From positions 5,305,846-5,369,845 of the forward strand of contig JAVDOI010000002.1 in NCBI GenBank assembly GCA_032191485.1: DNA of 64,000 nucleotides. Reading direction: 5' to 3'. The position numbers and the translations under genes were made by a program. Below are positions 52,345 through 64,000 of this stretch, piece after piece (within the stretch, counting starts at the first letter, position 1; the number at the start of each line of letters is the position of its first letter). A model generated the notes under the pieces. That model was not told the origin of the DNA and ran no database searches. It saw only the letters and a list, made by a program, of their open reading frames with translations. Source of the stretch: Leptoclinus maculatus. Its lineage: Eukaryota > Chordata > Actinopteri > Perciformes > Stichaeidae.

Positions 52345-52361
52345 TATACACACACACACAC
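52309..52361. repeat. (CA)n microsatellite
   Basis: Two CA blocks separated by AACATATA. A shorter one lies at 52668-52690. Confidence 0.9.
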
Positions 52362-54298
52362 AATTCCTATGAATAGCAAGGCATTTGGGCGTAATAGCAT
52401 GTATTTATTGCACATGCAGACACTGACGTATCATCCGGCGTGCATGTCAGACAGCGATAAGAGGGAAAGGTGAGACATTTCAAATGTTGTTTTTTCTACA
52501 ATACACTATCTTCGTATTGTTATCTCACTCTCACCCCGCTCTCCCTCTTCCGTTTGCCTCATCCCGTCTCTCCTATTGTATCTTTCTCCATCCAAAAGAA
52601 TCTGAATTCTTAAAATGTATTCATTTTGAAAAGGTGCTAAAAATATCTGCCAGAACATGATGGTATCACACACACACACACACACACACATTGCATTGTT
52701 CCTCACCTAAAGCGGGACACTACCGAGACAACACATGTGATTGAAAGGCAAGCTAAGGCACATGAACCCAAGCAACAGCGTGAATCACACAGAGAGAGGC
52801 AGGCGGGCTACAGTCACCTGACAAATCCCTCTGCAGGTAGCGGCGGTACAGCGCTGCACTGTGCTGTGTGCGTGATATAGGCGAGTGTGTGTGTGTGATG
52901 AGCTTCCGCAGCCTCCGAGAGCACTTTCAGGGTATGAACTCTGAAAGCAGGCGTAATGTGTTGCACAATCACCGGCTGAGGGCGAGTGGAGTAACAGTGT
53001 TTACTGGGCAGGTATAAGCTGGGCTTCAGTGATGTAATGGTATTAACATACATGTACATGCACGTACACAAATACTGCGTGCACTCTGTAAAGGACGTAA
53101 CTGGAATCCACATCCACGTGCCTATTATATTCAGTGTTTTTATTAAACATCATCGGTTGCATTATGCTAATAGGGTCATAAAATAGGTTCATTAATGCCT
53201 TAATTAGAAAATTATTCCATGTCATTCATACTTGTCCTCGTATGCTATTAATACAACAATGGTATTAAGAAGTTACGGAAGAAAAACAAATCATTTTCTC
53301 ATATTAAAATGCGTATTCCTCTTTTTCAAAGGAAACTTCCAGGATTTTTTATCAAATACTGAATTTAAAAATCCCCCCCCCCCCAAAAAAAAGGATGCCA
53401 GACATGTAGCAGGGTAGAGAACGAAAACAAGACGAAAATAATCACACTTTACAAACACGGCTACAAAATCAGGTCACATTGCGTTGCAGCATTTGCGCTT
53501 TGATATACGAGCGACACGAGACAACTCACAGAGCTTCAAAGAGGACAACACATCCGCGTCCAAACTGTCGGGACTGTTTTACAAAGCTGAGACTAACCAG
53601 CCGGGACGTGATGGACAAACATCACGTAACGTTCCACACACAAGCTCATAGATAATGTCACCGCACAACAAGTGTATTTACTTTATTTATTAAGAGAAAT
53701 GTCACAGGTGCAGTAAGGAAAACAGGGATTATATAGAAACCAATGGGATTCTCGTGCCCACAGAAAACCTCTAATCCGAAATAGCGTGAACAGATCCCCG
53801 TCCTGATGCAGAGGCTCCACCTCTGCCTCGTTCTTCTCCGCGATGTTAAATTATTACCTGGCCAGGATTCTCATTAGACTAAAGAGGCAGGTGCTCCATC
53901 ATTGGCGTTTCCTTTCCATCATGGCCGCCCCTGCCCCCGTCCTCCTCGGAGACTTAATGTTTGCTTTATTTGTCTGTCCTGTGCTTCAATCAGGAGGCGG
54001 GTATGAAGAAGGGAAGAGAAGGAAGAGAAGGGAGAGAAGGGAGAGAAGGGAGAGGAAGAGTCGGATGCCAGAGGGACCCGGGAAGTGAAGGCAGGAGACA
54101 AAACAAACAAATGCGCCAAACCTCGTTTAAGTTTGCATGACTTTCTGTTTTGGGTTTTTTTCTCGCTCGTCACACATTTTGTTCCTCCAGCTTTGTCGCT
54201 TCGCATCCGTCTCCCTTCCTCCCATCTGCACTTGTCCTGCACATGCATCACTCGCATCCCTCAGTTTCTATCAGCCTCTTTCTCTCCTGTTACGCCCA

Positions 54299-54326
54299 GC
54301 ACACACACACACACACACACACACAC
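54299..54326. repeat. (CA)n microsatellite
   Basis: CA dinucleotides; (CT)n tracts follow at 54800-54835 and 55070-55098. Confidence 0.9.
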
Positions 54327-54795
54327 TTCCTCTTTTCCCACGCTCAACCTTCTTTACTCGCGTGTCCTTAACTGTCCTTTCTCTCCGCCTCTGCTGGTGT
54401 TACAGCCGACACCGCTCCCCCGTTTTCTTTTGTTTTCTTTTATCTGAACTTCATCCAAACCTCTAATCTGTCCATTCTCTTTCAAGTTACGGCCCCGTCT
54501 CTCACTCCCCCCCCGTGTTATCTTTCCCTCCCGTTCCTGATTGGACTATTACTATTCCCCAAATGGATTTTTGTTCTGACGATTCAGCATTTAGAATGAA
54601 TATTTAAAGTGAAATTTCGTAAAGTTATTGTCCTCCAAATGGATTATTATGCACAGCACCCAGCTGGAATGTATAAAGTGGACTTTAGCGTGTTGATTTT
54701 TTGAGTCCTCTCAACCCTGAATGCTCTTTCCCTCTCGCACGCTTTTTCCCTTTGTCTCTTGCCATCTCTCTCTGCGTCCTACTTTTGAACCCAGT

Positions 54796-54838
<43 letters not shown>

Positions 54839-56573
54839 CTCCCTCCAGACCCTCACTCTTCCTGCCAAACCCGCCCCTTCGTCCCCTCGCCCTCCTTCCA
54901 TCTCCTTCTCTCACTCTTTCCTGCTATCTCTCCCTCGTCCCGCATCTCCATTTTTATCCCCCCCCGCCCCCCTCAATCACTCTCCCTGCAATGTTAATTC
55001 AAATTGCCTGGTTTGGGAGGACAGTGCGGTTCCAATAACGCCAAAAGCACTTAGGAGAACATAATCAATCTCTCTCTCTCTCTCTCTCGCTCTCTCAGTT
55101 TCTCCCCTCCTTTTTCTCTCCGCTTTCTCACCCTATTTTATAGTCCCTCCATATGTGGAACAGGACTCCAACTCTCTGTCTGCTTTAATTCCCTCTCTAT
55201 CTCCACACTCTGTTCTAATCGAGCCTTTTCCCGTTTGAATATTTTATCCGTGCTCTCTAAATGTCCGTCTTCCTTTAACTTGAGCGTGACATTACACACT
55301 GCATGGTTTGGTTTGTCATGGTTAAGGCCCCTTCATGCCAAACAAGAAGAGACCACGAGTAGCGCAACGGAGCAATGTTTTACCGCGAGAGTCCCAGTTT
55401 AGTTTGCATTCTGCGCGCACATGAGGATGCTCAAGCAAGCGGGCGACGCATTACACATCCCTGCTGCCGGTTTCACATCATCGTGATCACACTGATCCGA
55501 CGGAGGCCGACGTGGCATCATGCCAGCAAAGGCAGAAGGAAGCAAGAAGAAGAGCTAGTTAGTAAACACGGATGTAAAAAAAAAAAAATGATTGCAGTTT
55601 TGCAGATGTTTTGTGAAAATTCGTTCATAAAACATCGTGCGAAACTCGCCTCATTCAGTCACGCGAAAGCCAATCAGCGTTGAGATGCTCCCCTTGTCAT
55701 CACTGACGTCGTTGAATCAGGAAAAAACCATTGTAGCCGTAGGTGTTCGCCCAGAGCTCTACGATACCTCACATTAGTAGCGATCGGATGAACGTGTATA
55801 AATGTATGTGTATGAACCATACGGTGACATAAGCCCTGCAAACCCCTTCCTGATTAGCTTGTTGTTGCCTAGCAACGCAAAGGGCAAGAGTCGCTGGAAC
55901 CCAAACACTATATTTTGATCTGAAATGCGTCTGTAGACGGAGGATAATAGCCTCCGTGTTCGTGTGTTCCATGACTGTAGCGGGTGAGCTAACAGACACC
56001 TGATGCTATCGGTGTTACCCTCTTTCACTTCACGTGTCCACATACTTCTGCACATTTGGTGGTTTTTCTTTGCTCTGCTGCTTCGTGCTCCGTTACATGA
56101 ACAGCTGCCCCACTTTTCCTCTTTCCCGTCCCCAAACATTTACGTCACATCCCTCTATTTGGCCCTCACGCTCACGAGAGAGTTTTTCACCTCGCAAAAC
56201 AAAAAAAACCATTTCACCCCCACTCCTCTTTTCACTCTTCCCCCCTTTTTTTCCCCCCTCGTCAGTCTGTCCCTCGCTCTTTTCATGTTCCTGCACACCG
56301 CTCTCCGGGCGTCAGGTTTAGAGGGGGAGACAGGTGGAGAAGAGAAACAGAGTGGAAGAGACAGAGAGAGAGAGAGAGAGACGAACGGGGAAAGAGGACA
56401 GAAGAGGGTGACGATAAGGAGAGAGAGAGATAGAGTGAGAGAGGGAGTGAAATACTTCTAATTCATGGAGACAGGCTGCGTTTCCGTGGCAACGTGGTTT
56501 CCATCGTAACAGCCCTGCTAAGGATGCCATTAGTGGGGAACAAGAAGACAATGCCACTCACCGCTGGTATGGA

Positions 56574-56575
<2 letters not shown>

Positions 56576-56645
<70 letters not shown>
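56576..56645. repeat. (CA)n microsatellite
   Basis: About 70 bases of pure CA. Confidence 0.95.
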
Positions 56646-56648
<3 letters not shown>

Positions 56649-59600
56649 GCTCTATTGCCCCCCATTCAACTCAACACGCGTCCCACACAGCAACTCAGAC
56701 TAATACAGACGTATACTAATCTGTCTCACACCTGCGATCAATCCCGCCGCGGCGCCTATATGATACGAAATGTAATCATTTCCGCACTTTGAGGCGAGCG
56801 CGGAGGCCCCCGATGGCGCCGCGGGGCACAGCGGCTCCGAGGAGCGTTGACACTTTGATCCACATGCTGCATTGCTGACCGCACACGCGCATTCGCATTT
56901 AAGGACTCGGGACGGCTCTCTTATCAAAAAGACATCCACAAGAGGAGGGGATTCAAATGTGTAAATCAGACAACAGCGAAAGGAGCGTGAAGGTCAGAGC
57001 AGCAACAGCGCGGGAGTAACGCGTCCCTTCCGACTAATATTCGCGTTTGATAGAGAGAGGCTGAGTGGATGCTTTTCTTTAGTATTCAGAGGACATGTGG
57101 AGACGGTTCTTTATTCAGAGCTGCAGACCACTGAGTGATCCTGATAGGTCTACCAGGACAGAGGAGCAGACAACCGGTGTTCGTGTTATTAATTAATAAC
57201 GAATCAAGTCAGGAAGTCATATTTAGCTCATCTAAATAGGGGCGTGGCACAGATGACCGCAGAAGCTCTCAAATCCGACTTGAAGAGATTGAATAATCCA
57301 CTGTAACGTGGTGCAACGCTGCGATATGAGCTGCTAGAATGTGCACAGCCCCCCCCCGATACTAGACAGCATGTTGATACTACTATAGGCGGCAGGCATG
57401 TGTCTCACTCTCTGCTCTGCCCGAGGGCGTCAGAGACAATAACCTAGTTTCCACTGCAGGGCCGAACCGCCAAACAGAGCTTGCTCACAACCTGCCGCAC
57501 GTCGCCGAAAATTTCACCTAAAAAAAAAAAAACGAAATGCGATTTGTTTTGCTCCTTATTGCCAAAAGGGATCAAACACACACTAATGTTTGAAAACGGT
57601 TTCCTTCCCAAATGGGGACGAAGAAAGCCGGCTTCTGGAGTAATGAGATGAAAACGAACCCCATCAGGGGTCACTACAGGTTACTGAAGCATGTTGAAAT
57701 AAAAACCTCGGGCTGTAAGTCATGCTACGCTGTTTACATTTAATCATGCCCCCCCCCCCCCCCCCCTCCCCAAAGCTGGCGATGGAGGTAGCACTTTCAA
57801 GCTGATACGATGAGGTCATCGCCACTGGGTCTAATGTTATCAGGCCTCCGATACAAAGAGACATGATGTTGATACCAGTATAGCAAGCAGCACATTCCTG
57901 ACCCCTCGGCATTGCTCCTGAGGCACGGGAGACGTTTGTATTATCCGCACCTTCGTTGGAAGGTGTGTTTCTGGGTGAACTGCATGTTGCACGACTCCCA
58001 TCCATCATCTGCACAAACAGTTCTGTCGACACTGGTCACGCTCCCCTATAAGTCGAGCACGAAGACGCGTCGGAGAAATGATTTTGGAAACAGTGCAGGG
58101 CGCTAAAACGGATACGCATGAATAGTCTTCTTGATAACAGAAGCTCCTGCAGGGAGAAGACACAGAGAAAAGGCGACGCTTGTGCCCAGAGATAACCCGA
58201 GTGGTGAAGTCGGACCGGCCCCCGAAGCCTCGTGTGTCCCCCCCTAAATGACCTCGGATCAAACGCTGCCGCAACTTTCTCGCCTCCGTTTGAGTCTGAA
58301 ACATGGAAGTTGAGCAGAAGCCCAACGAGTGATCGTGATTTTTAAAATGCTTATTGAGGTGTTCATTAGCGTTTAAAGAAAATGTCAACATTGCAGGGGG
58401 TGAACATGACAGAAACACCTTATTAAAAAAAAGACCTTTGAAGTAACTACAGCTACACAAAAGAATGACATCAAATTGAAGGGCAGTCGGTAAAATGTGC
58501 ATGCTAATTAAAAGACATCTGACGGTCAACATTTTAATTTACGAGTTTCAAAGCGACGTGATTTCGCTAATAACGTTTCAAAATTACAGCCGTAAAAAAA
58601 CAGCCTCAGAGCTGACACCTGGTTTGCTGTACAGTGATGCAAATGTGACAGATTAACAATCTGAGACCACAAGACGTTTAGTCAAATGGAGGTTAATGGA
58701 TGGACGGTAACAGACCCACCACCAATCTACATTCAGAAAATTATTTTTTTGTACGTTTAAAGAATACATAAAATACACTATTAACGTCTGTAATATGTAT
58801 TTGAATAGGTTGAATGTGTTTTTTTATGAACGAATATCCAAACGTCATTTTTTGGCCAATTGTGAGAGCCCTGACACGCGTGTGGTTACACGACCAGAGG
58901 ATGGAATCAGGCACTTTCTTTTGTCTCTAGACCAACATAGATTTACACCTTCTTCATTATTCAAAGAGCTACAATCTTCTTCTTCCACTGCGCACACAAC
59001 CCGGGAGTTGGACTGCAGCAATCCAAGGACAACTCAAATTATTCTGATTATTCTGTTTCTGGCTAATCTTTCTGGATGTATATTTTATTCGGTCCATCCT
59101 AAACGGTATACATTACATTGAGTATTTTGTTTGGTGTGGTCACATTAATCACGCTGAGCACTGAGATCTAATCGTTCAAGCGGATACAAATTTGGTTCTC
59201 TTCTTCTTCTTCTTCATGTTTTTTTTTTTGGACACTTATCTTTGTTGCCGGTAATAAACCTTACTAAGATGAACGTTCAGCTCAGTGTGTTGCAGAATCT
59301 GCTTTTGGAAAGTGATGCCCAGCACGCTGTAGGTAGGTGCTACTATCATCTGGCCCTTATCCAGAACAAGGGGAGAATACAACACAGGTCTGGTCCATTA
59401 CTTCCACGTTCTTATCTCACAAAACAACCTTGGCGTAGGTCGGAGGAGCTAAACAAAGACTGAGCATGCGACAGTATCGGCTGTTTGTCTTTGACAGTAT
59501 GCTAAGATGCAAACCACACATATTACAATGAATTGTAGATCAGGTGAATAGAGTTACAGGCCATCTCTCCCTGTTACCAGTGGAATTATGTTTAATATGT

Positions 59601-60109
59601 AAAAATAATTAGGGATTGGGTGCTTGCATGTTGTTGTTGTACAAGTTGTTGTTCTAGTACACAGCGTTCTGTTTATTAGCATATCGTATTGTCTAAAAGC
59701 CCCCCCACCTCCCCCCCTCATCGCCCGGCCGCCTCACGCCAATAAAAGTCTATTAAGCCTGTTTGACTTTGCTGATGCAAATCAGTCTTTGGCGGAGAAC
59801 AGGCCGGCCAGATCTCCAGTCTACCAAACAAGAGCCTGGTGTGACAGAGAACAAACACAGGCACTAATGCAAGTCACTGAATGCCCAGTGGGGGTTGTTT
59901 TTATTGATAATATATGTATGGTAATGATGATGATGATGGTACAGAACATGGTAATGGTGGTAAAGATAATGGTATGACAAGGAACAAAATGCCCAGAGGC
60001 ATGATAATAATGGTGATGATGAACTTTATGACCTCCCCAAACTGTGTAGCTGTTTAATGAGGTCTTCTGGTATTTTGAGATTCCAACAATAACAGTGTGT
60101 TGAATTGAA

Positions 60110-60700
60110 ATGAATGAAACTTCTTCTTGTTTTTGTTACCATGCTAACGGCATTGCTATAGGTATGGCAGGGTCAGCCAGTCCACCGCTTTGGTCCAGAC
60201 TGAAATGGCTCTACAAATATTCAATGGATTGTCATTCGGTTTGGTACAGACATGTAATGTCTGTGCAGAGGATGGATCCTAATGTCTTGGTGATCCCATG
60301 ACTTGTTCCCTAGCGCCAACATGAGGTTTGCATTTGTGGCTTTGAGAGAAACATGTCATCGTTGTCACTCACTAGTGGATGGATTGTCCCAAAATTGTGC
60401 ACACATTCATCTTCCATGCAGAACTAATTGTAGTAACTTAAGTGATCCTCTAACTCTTTACCATCAGGTCAAAGTGTCTGTTTATGACCAAACACCTGCA
60501 AAGCTAACGACATTCCCGCCAGCCTCACCTGTACTTTGTGTTCAGTGCTAATTAGCAAATGTTAGCGCAGTAAAATGATAAACATCAAACCTTTATTACA
60601 CAAGCATACGAGCATGTTAGCATGCTGACATTTAGCCTTCAGCGCAAAGTACCTGTGAGGCCTAAGTACAGCCTCACAGTGCAGCTAGCCTGATGAGCTC
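60110..60700 (+). repeat. GCTA-rich dispersed repeat, copy 2
   Basis: Longer copy of the 14300-14605 family. CAATGGATTGTCATTCGGTT TGGTACAGACAT near the start, TTTATGACCAAACACCTGCA in the middle, AGCATGTTAGCATGCTGACA and CTAAGTACAGCCTCACAG at the end. Confidence 0.6.
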
Positions 60701-62871
60701 CTGGTGCAAACCTCATTTAACCCTGTTGTCAAATCATATTTTGTTTTATTTTGAATTGTTTGACTCCCACTTTTCTTCAGCGTCAAGCAGTAAAGAAGAT
60801 GAAAAGATAGAGTGGTCTCCGTTTGATGGGCTACATCCTCCCTTCTGACCTTCATCCCGGCTGCGAAAGCGGCCTCGGCGCCGTCTGCGCCGGGCTAGCA
60901 TTACACTGCAGGCCGCTAGCCAGTTCTGTGCTCGCATGCCTACGGGGGAGCATCACGGGAGGCCTTCGCTGCGCTTCATGTTGCAAGGTGGCGAGGGGAC
61001 GGCAGCTGGGTGTAACAATACATCAATATGGATCACTTTAAATGTCCTGAAGAGCCCAGAAATAAAACTGCCGAATGGTATTTCAGTTGCTCAGTGTGAA
61101 TTGATATAAATGTAACGGATTGTGTTGAATGGGCATGTGATATTGTTTAACGTCAAAGGTCCCTGAATTGAATTTAAGCGGTGTGCTGCCTGCTGCACAA
61201 CATCGTGCGCTTCTTTTCTCTGGGTTGGTTTTACAACACTGAATGGAATGCTGGAAGTTGTCAACTCCTGCATGCGCTGTTTACGTCAGTGTGCGTGTGT
61301 GTCAAGCTCCGTTCCCTCTGCTGCTTTTGCAGTTGAACTAGTTTAGGGTGACAAGGAGCACTATGTTCTTCTGTTAGTGGAGGGAAACCGAGAGGATCGG
61401 TGGCAGCTCTACTTCCATATTCAGAAAGAAACTAACCCATGGGACTAGTTTGTCTTTTGTAATTGTCCCATCTTCAGTGAACTGTCCACATAGTTTTACA
61501 AGTGTCGATACTTTTCACAAAATGCTCTTTTACTGCCGCACCAAATGGTTCGAACACCATTTTAACATTTCAGGAAAATTCTGTTCCCCTAAGTTCTGCA
61601 GTGCAGTAAATCACATTTGCAATTTCCGTCCTGCAAAGATTTGAAATCATTCGAATGCATAAATATCACATCCTGCCTGTGTCCGACGGTGACCAATGCA
61701 AGGATGGGGAGGATGTGTTCAGGCTCTGCTGGCAGTCCCGCCTTCATACTGTACTGGAAGTGTCCACACAGAGTACGCATCATACATGCTGGAGGTGCAT
61801 TATTCGTCTCGCGGTGTTGTGTACGCGCCTGTGTACTGTATCGCTAAATGTGTTTGCATGGATGCTGAAGGCCGGGCAGATTGCCCGCTGGTCGACGTGC
61901 GAGGACGAACTGCAGGGTTGTGGGTATAATGCAGACAGACAGACGGAGCGGAGACTAAAGAGGAGGTGGTGTTTGCTGTAATTTAGGAGAACAAGGGAGG
62001 GGAGGAGGCAGCATTTACATTCATCACAGGAGCTCGTCTGGCCTCAACTCACATGACGGTGAGAAAGAGAGAGGGAGAGGAGAGCGCCAGAGCGGTTGAG
62101 ATGAAAAAAGAAAACAAAATAGAGAGGGAGAGATACAACAAGACAGAATGGGGTTGAGCAAAAAGATCTTTTCTGTGTTTCTTCTTTTTCTTTTTAACGC
62201 CAACCCCAGGAATTCTGTTGTGGTGATGAATCTATAAACACGAGCCGTTGGATTTTCAAAAGACGGCAAACAGAATATTCCTGGGATCTGTTTCTAATCA
62301 TCTCGTCCATGAGCCGCAGCAACGCTAAAAACAGATTTGTTACTAAAAAGTATGAACAAATGATGCCATTTCAAAAGTAATGCGCTTCCAACACAAAAAG
62401 AAAAGAAGTACTCTTTGTGCTTCATGAAGAAGCACAAAGAGGAAAACTGATTTCCGCACGAGCATCCATCTATTCGCCTACATTTACTGCACAGCTGTAT
62501 TTTTACCTTTCTCGATGACCATGATGTGTGGTAGCGCACACACAGGGTGTTCGGGGTGTTGATGGTGGACCGCTGGCCTGTTTTCCCACCTGGCGTCCGT
62601 CTCAGGGGGAAAACCTTGTGCGTTAACGTCTAATCAGTTCAGATGGAAACAGCCTCTAACACCTAAATGGATGGACCCATAGTACGTGCGACTGTGTGTG
62701 TTTCGATATGTGGTGTCTGTGAACACGTACTAGGAGGGAGCAGTGGAGCTTATGTAAGCGTCTTTGTGTGCGAGTGTGTCTGTACTCAGCACAGAGTGTC
62801 TAGGTTGAATCATTTTTATACTGTAGGTCAGCAGGAACACATCTGAACATATTGGTCTGAGGTATAGGCTG

Positions 62872-62872
<1 letters not shown>

Positions 62873-62966
<94 letters not shown>
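62873..62966. repeat. (GT)n microsatellite
   Basis: About 94 bases of pure GT. A pyrimidine-rich block (CTCC, CTCT) follows at 63060-63190. Confidence 0.95.
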
Positions 62967-62968
<2 letters not shown>

Positions 62969-64000
62969 ACACAGCATGTGGCTCTGACGAGCGCCAGCTT
63001 GGCACAGCACTGGTGAGTAATTGAGCGATCACATTGTGGTCTTCGCTTGCGCCTTTCTTCTTCCACATCCCTGCCTCCTTCTCGCTCTCTCTCTCTCTTC
63101 TTTACTTATTCTCCTTCTCTCCCTCTCTCCTCCCTCCCTCCCTCCATTATCCTTATTTTCTCTCCTCTCTCTGTCTCCCCCCTTTTGCTCCCTTCTTCCG
63201 TTGATACGGGGCTTGCAACAGTTGCGAGAGACGCAGGAGGCCATGGGTGAGGCTGAGCACGGACAAAGCAAGGGCAAAGAGGGGAAAAGGCAAAAAGAAA
63301 AATGACAAAAAGGATGAAAATTAGAAAAGAGGTCTGAAGGAGAGATGAAGTGAATTTGAGAAAGGAGAAGGAAAAGCATTAGCGAACAGTTAAGGGGAAA
63401 TATCCATGAAATTAAGTAAATGGGAGTTTTGTCTAATTCGTGACCAATGGTTAATTCATTTGATTATTTGATATGTCAACTTACTATTTATGTGATACAT
63501 ATATCAGACAAATGTCCCACGGTACACGCAGATGTGTCCTTCACAATTTGTTTCCCGATACGACCGGACGAGCTGGTGACTCACACGGACTGATCCTCCT
63601 TCCTCAGACTCCACTTCTTTAAGCGTTCGGGCCGAGAGACACCGAACAAACAGACCTTGAGTCTCCGTGAGTGCGCCGGTGTCCCCCCTCAGGGACATAC
63701 TCAGAGGCAATTGATAATTGTGCTCCAAGGCACTTTAAGGAAATGAATGGAGCCGTCTAATCAGACATTCATATTGTTGACATTTAAAAGTGCTACATGA
63801 AATGCGCAATGGCATTTTAAAATCAATATATCACAAATGAATTACCGCGATAAGCCGGAGTAATTAAAGAAATGAGGGGCATGATCGAGACACGTGATTT
63901 CTATCGTCTCTTATTGGAGGACAAGAGGAGAAACGTGGCTATTTACTGTGGGAAAAAATTAAAATCTTCATTTGCATCGGAAGAACGGCACCCGACCCAG

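Noticed and set aside
55375..55683. 102-codon plus-strand open frame
   Set aside because: No family recognised; Lys-rich end comes from a poly-A run. Not enough to call a gene.
58005..58532. 175-codon minus-strand open frame
   Set aside because: Composition and lack of any motif suggest chance; it does not resemble the missing first grin2b exon.
59900..60020. ATGGTA/GATGAT-rich stretch as a minisatellite
   Set aside because: The repeats are too irregular to define a unit.

Overview
The window is vertebrate genomic DNA, most likely from a teleost fish and probably a percomorph-like species. The evidence is short introns for this gene family, very frequent (CA/GT)n, (GA/CT)n and poly-G/poly-C tracts, and dispersed fold-back and GCTA-rich repeats of the kind found in fish genomes. 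The species assignment is inference. There is one assembly gap of exactly 200 N (43032-43231).

One protein-coding gene dominates and lies on the minus strand: the NMDA-type ionotropic glutamate receptor subunit GluN2B (grin2b; the grin2ba/grin2bb paralogue cannot be decided here). Thirteen coding exons were placed with GT..AG boundaries and an unbroken frame: complement(join(1967..4273, 8818..9056, 12820..13007, 13633..13793, 13933..14162, 16759..16884, 17636..17789, 21543..21714, 22119..22327, 25818..25932, 34348..34540, 40623..40893, 41220..41363)). They give 4509 coding bases (1502 residues plus stop). They cover the amino-terminal domain from the equivalent of human residue 138, the bilobed ligand-binding domain, M1, the pore loop, M3, M4 and the whole intracellular tail. 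The first coding exon (signal peptide and about 137 residues) was not found and must lie beyond the right edge, so 41364-64000 is intron.

Layout from left to right: 1-1966 is 3' UTR or downstream flank. 1967-9056 holds the terminal tail exon and the M4 exon. 12820-17789 holds a compact cluster of pore and ligand-binding exons. 21543-25932 holds the S1 and late amino-terminal-domain exons. 34348-41363 holds the amino-terminal-domain exons. The rest is intronic, carrying microsatellites, fold-back repeats, a hAT-like MITE, LINE relics and a broken P2X7-C-like coding fragment.

Main points of interest: (1) one mammalian amino-terminal-domain exon is split by two extra introns; (2) the cytoplasmic tail is about 150 residues longer than in human because of glycine-rich tracts, while its palmitoylation, CaMKII, AP-2 and PDZ motifs are kept; (3) an amino-terminal-domain residue known from ifenprodil binding differs (Phe176 to Tyr); (4) a nearly perfect 75-bp-arm hairpin lies at 47546-47705; (5) CA, UG and CU repeats sit within tens of bases of several splice sites; (6) four POU octamers cluster in the last intron. 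No bacterial-type system, CRISPR array or functional RNA gene was seen.
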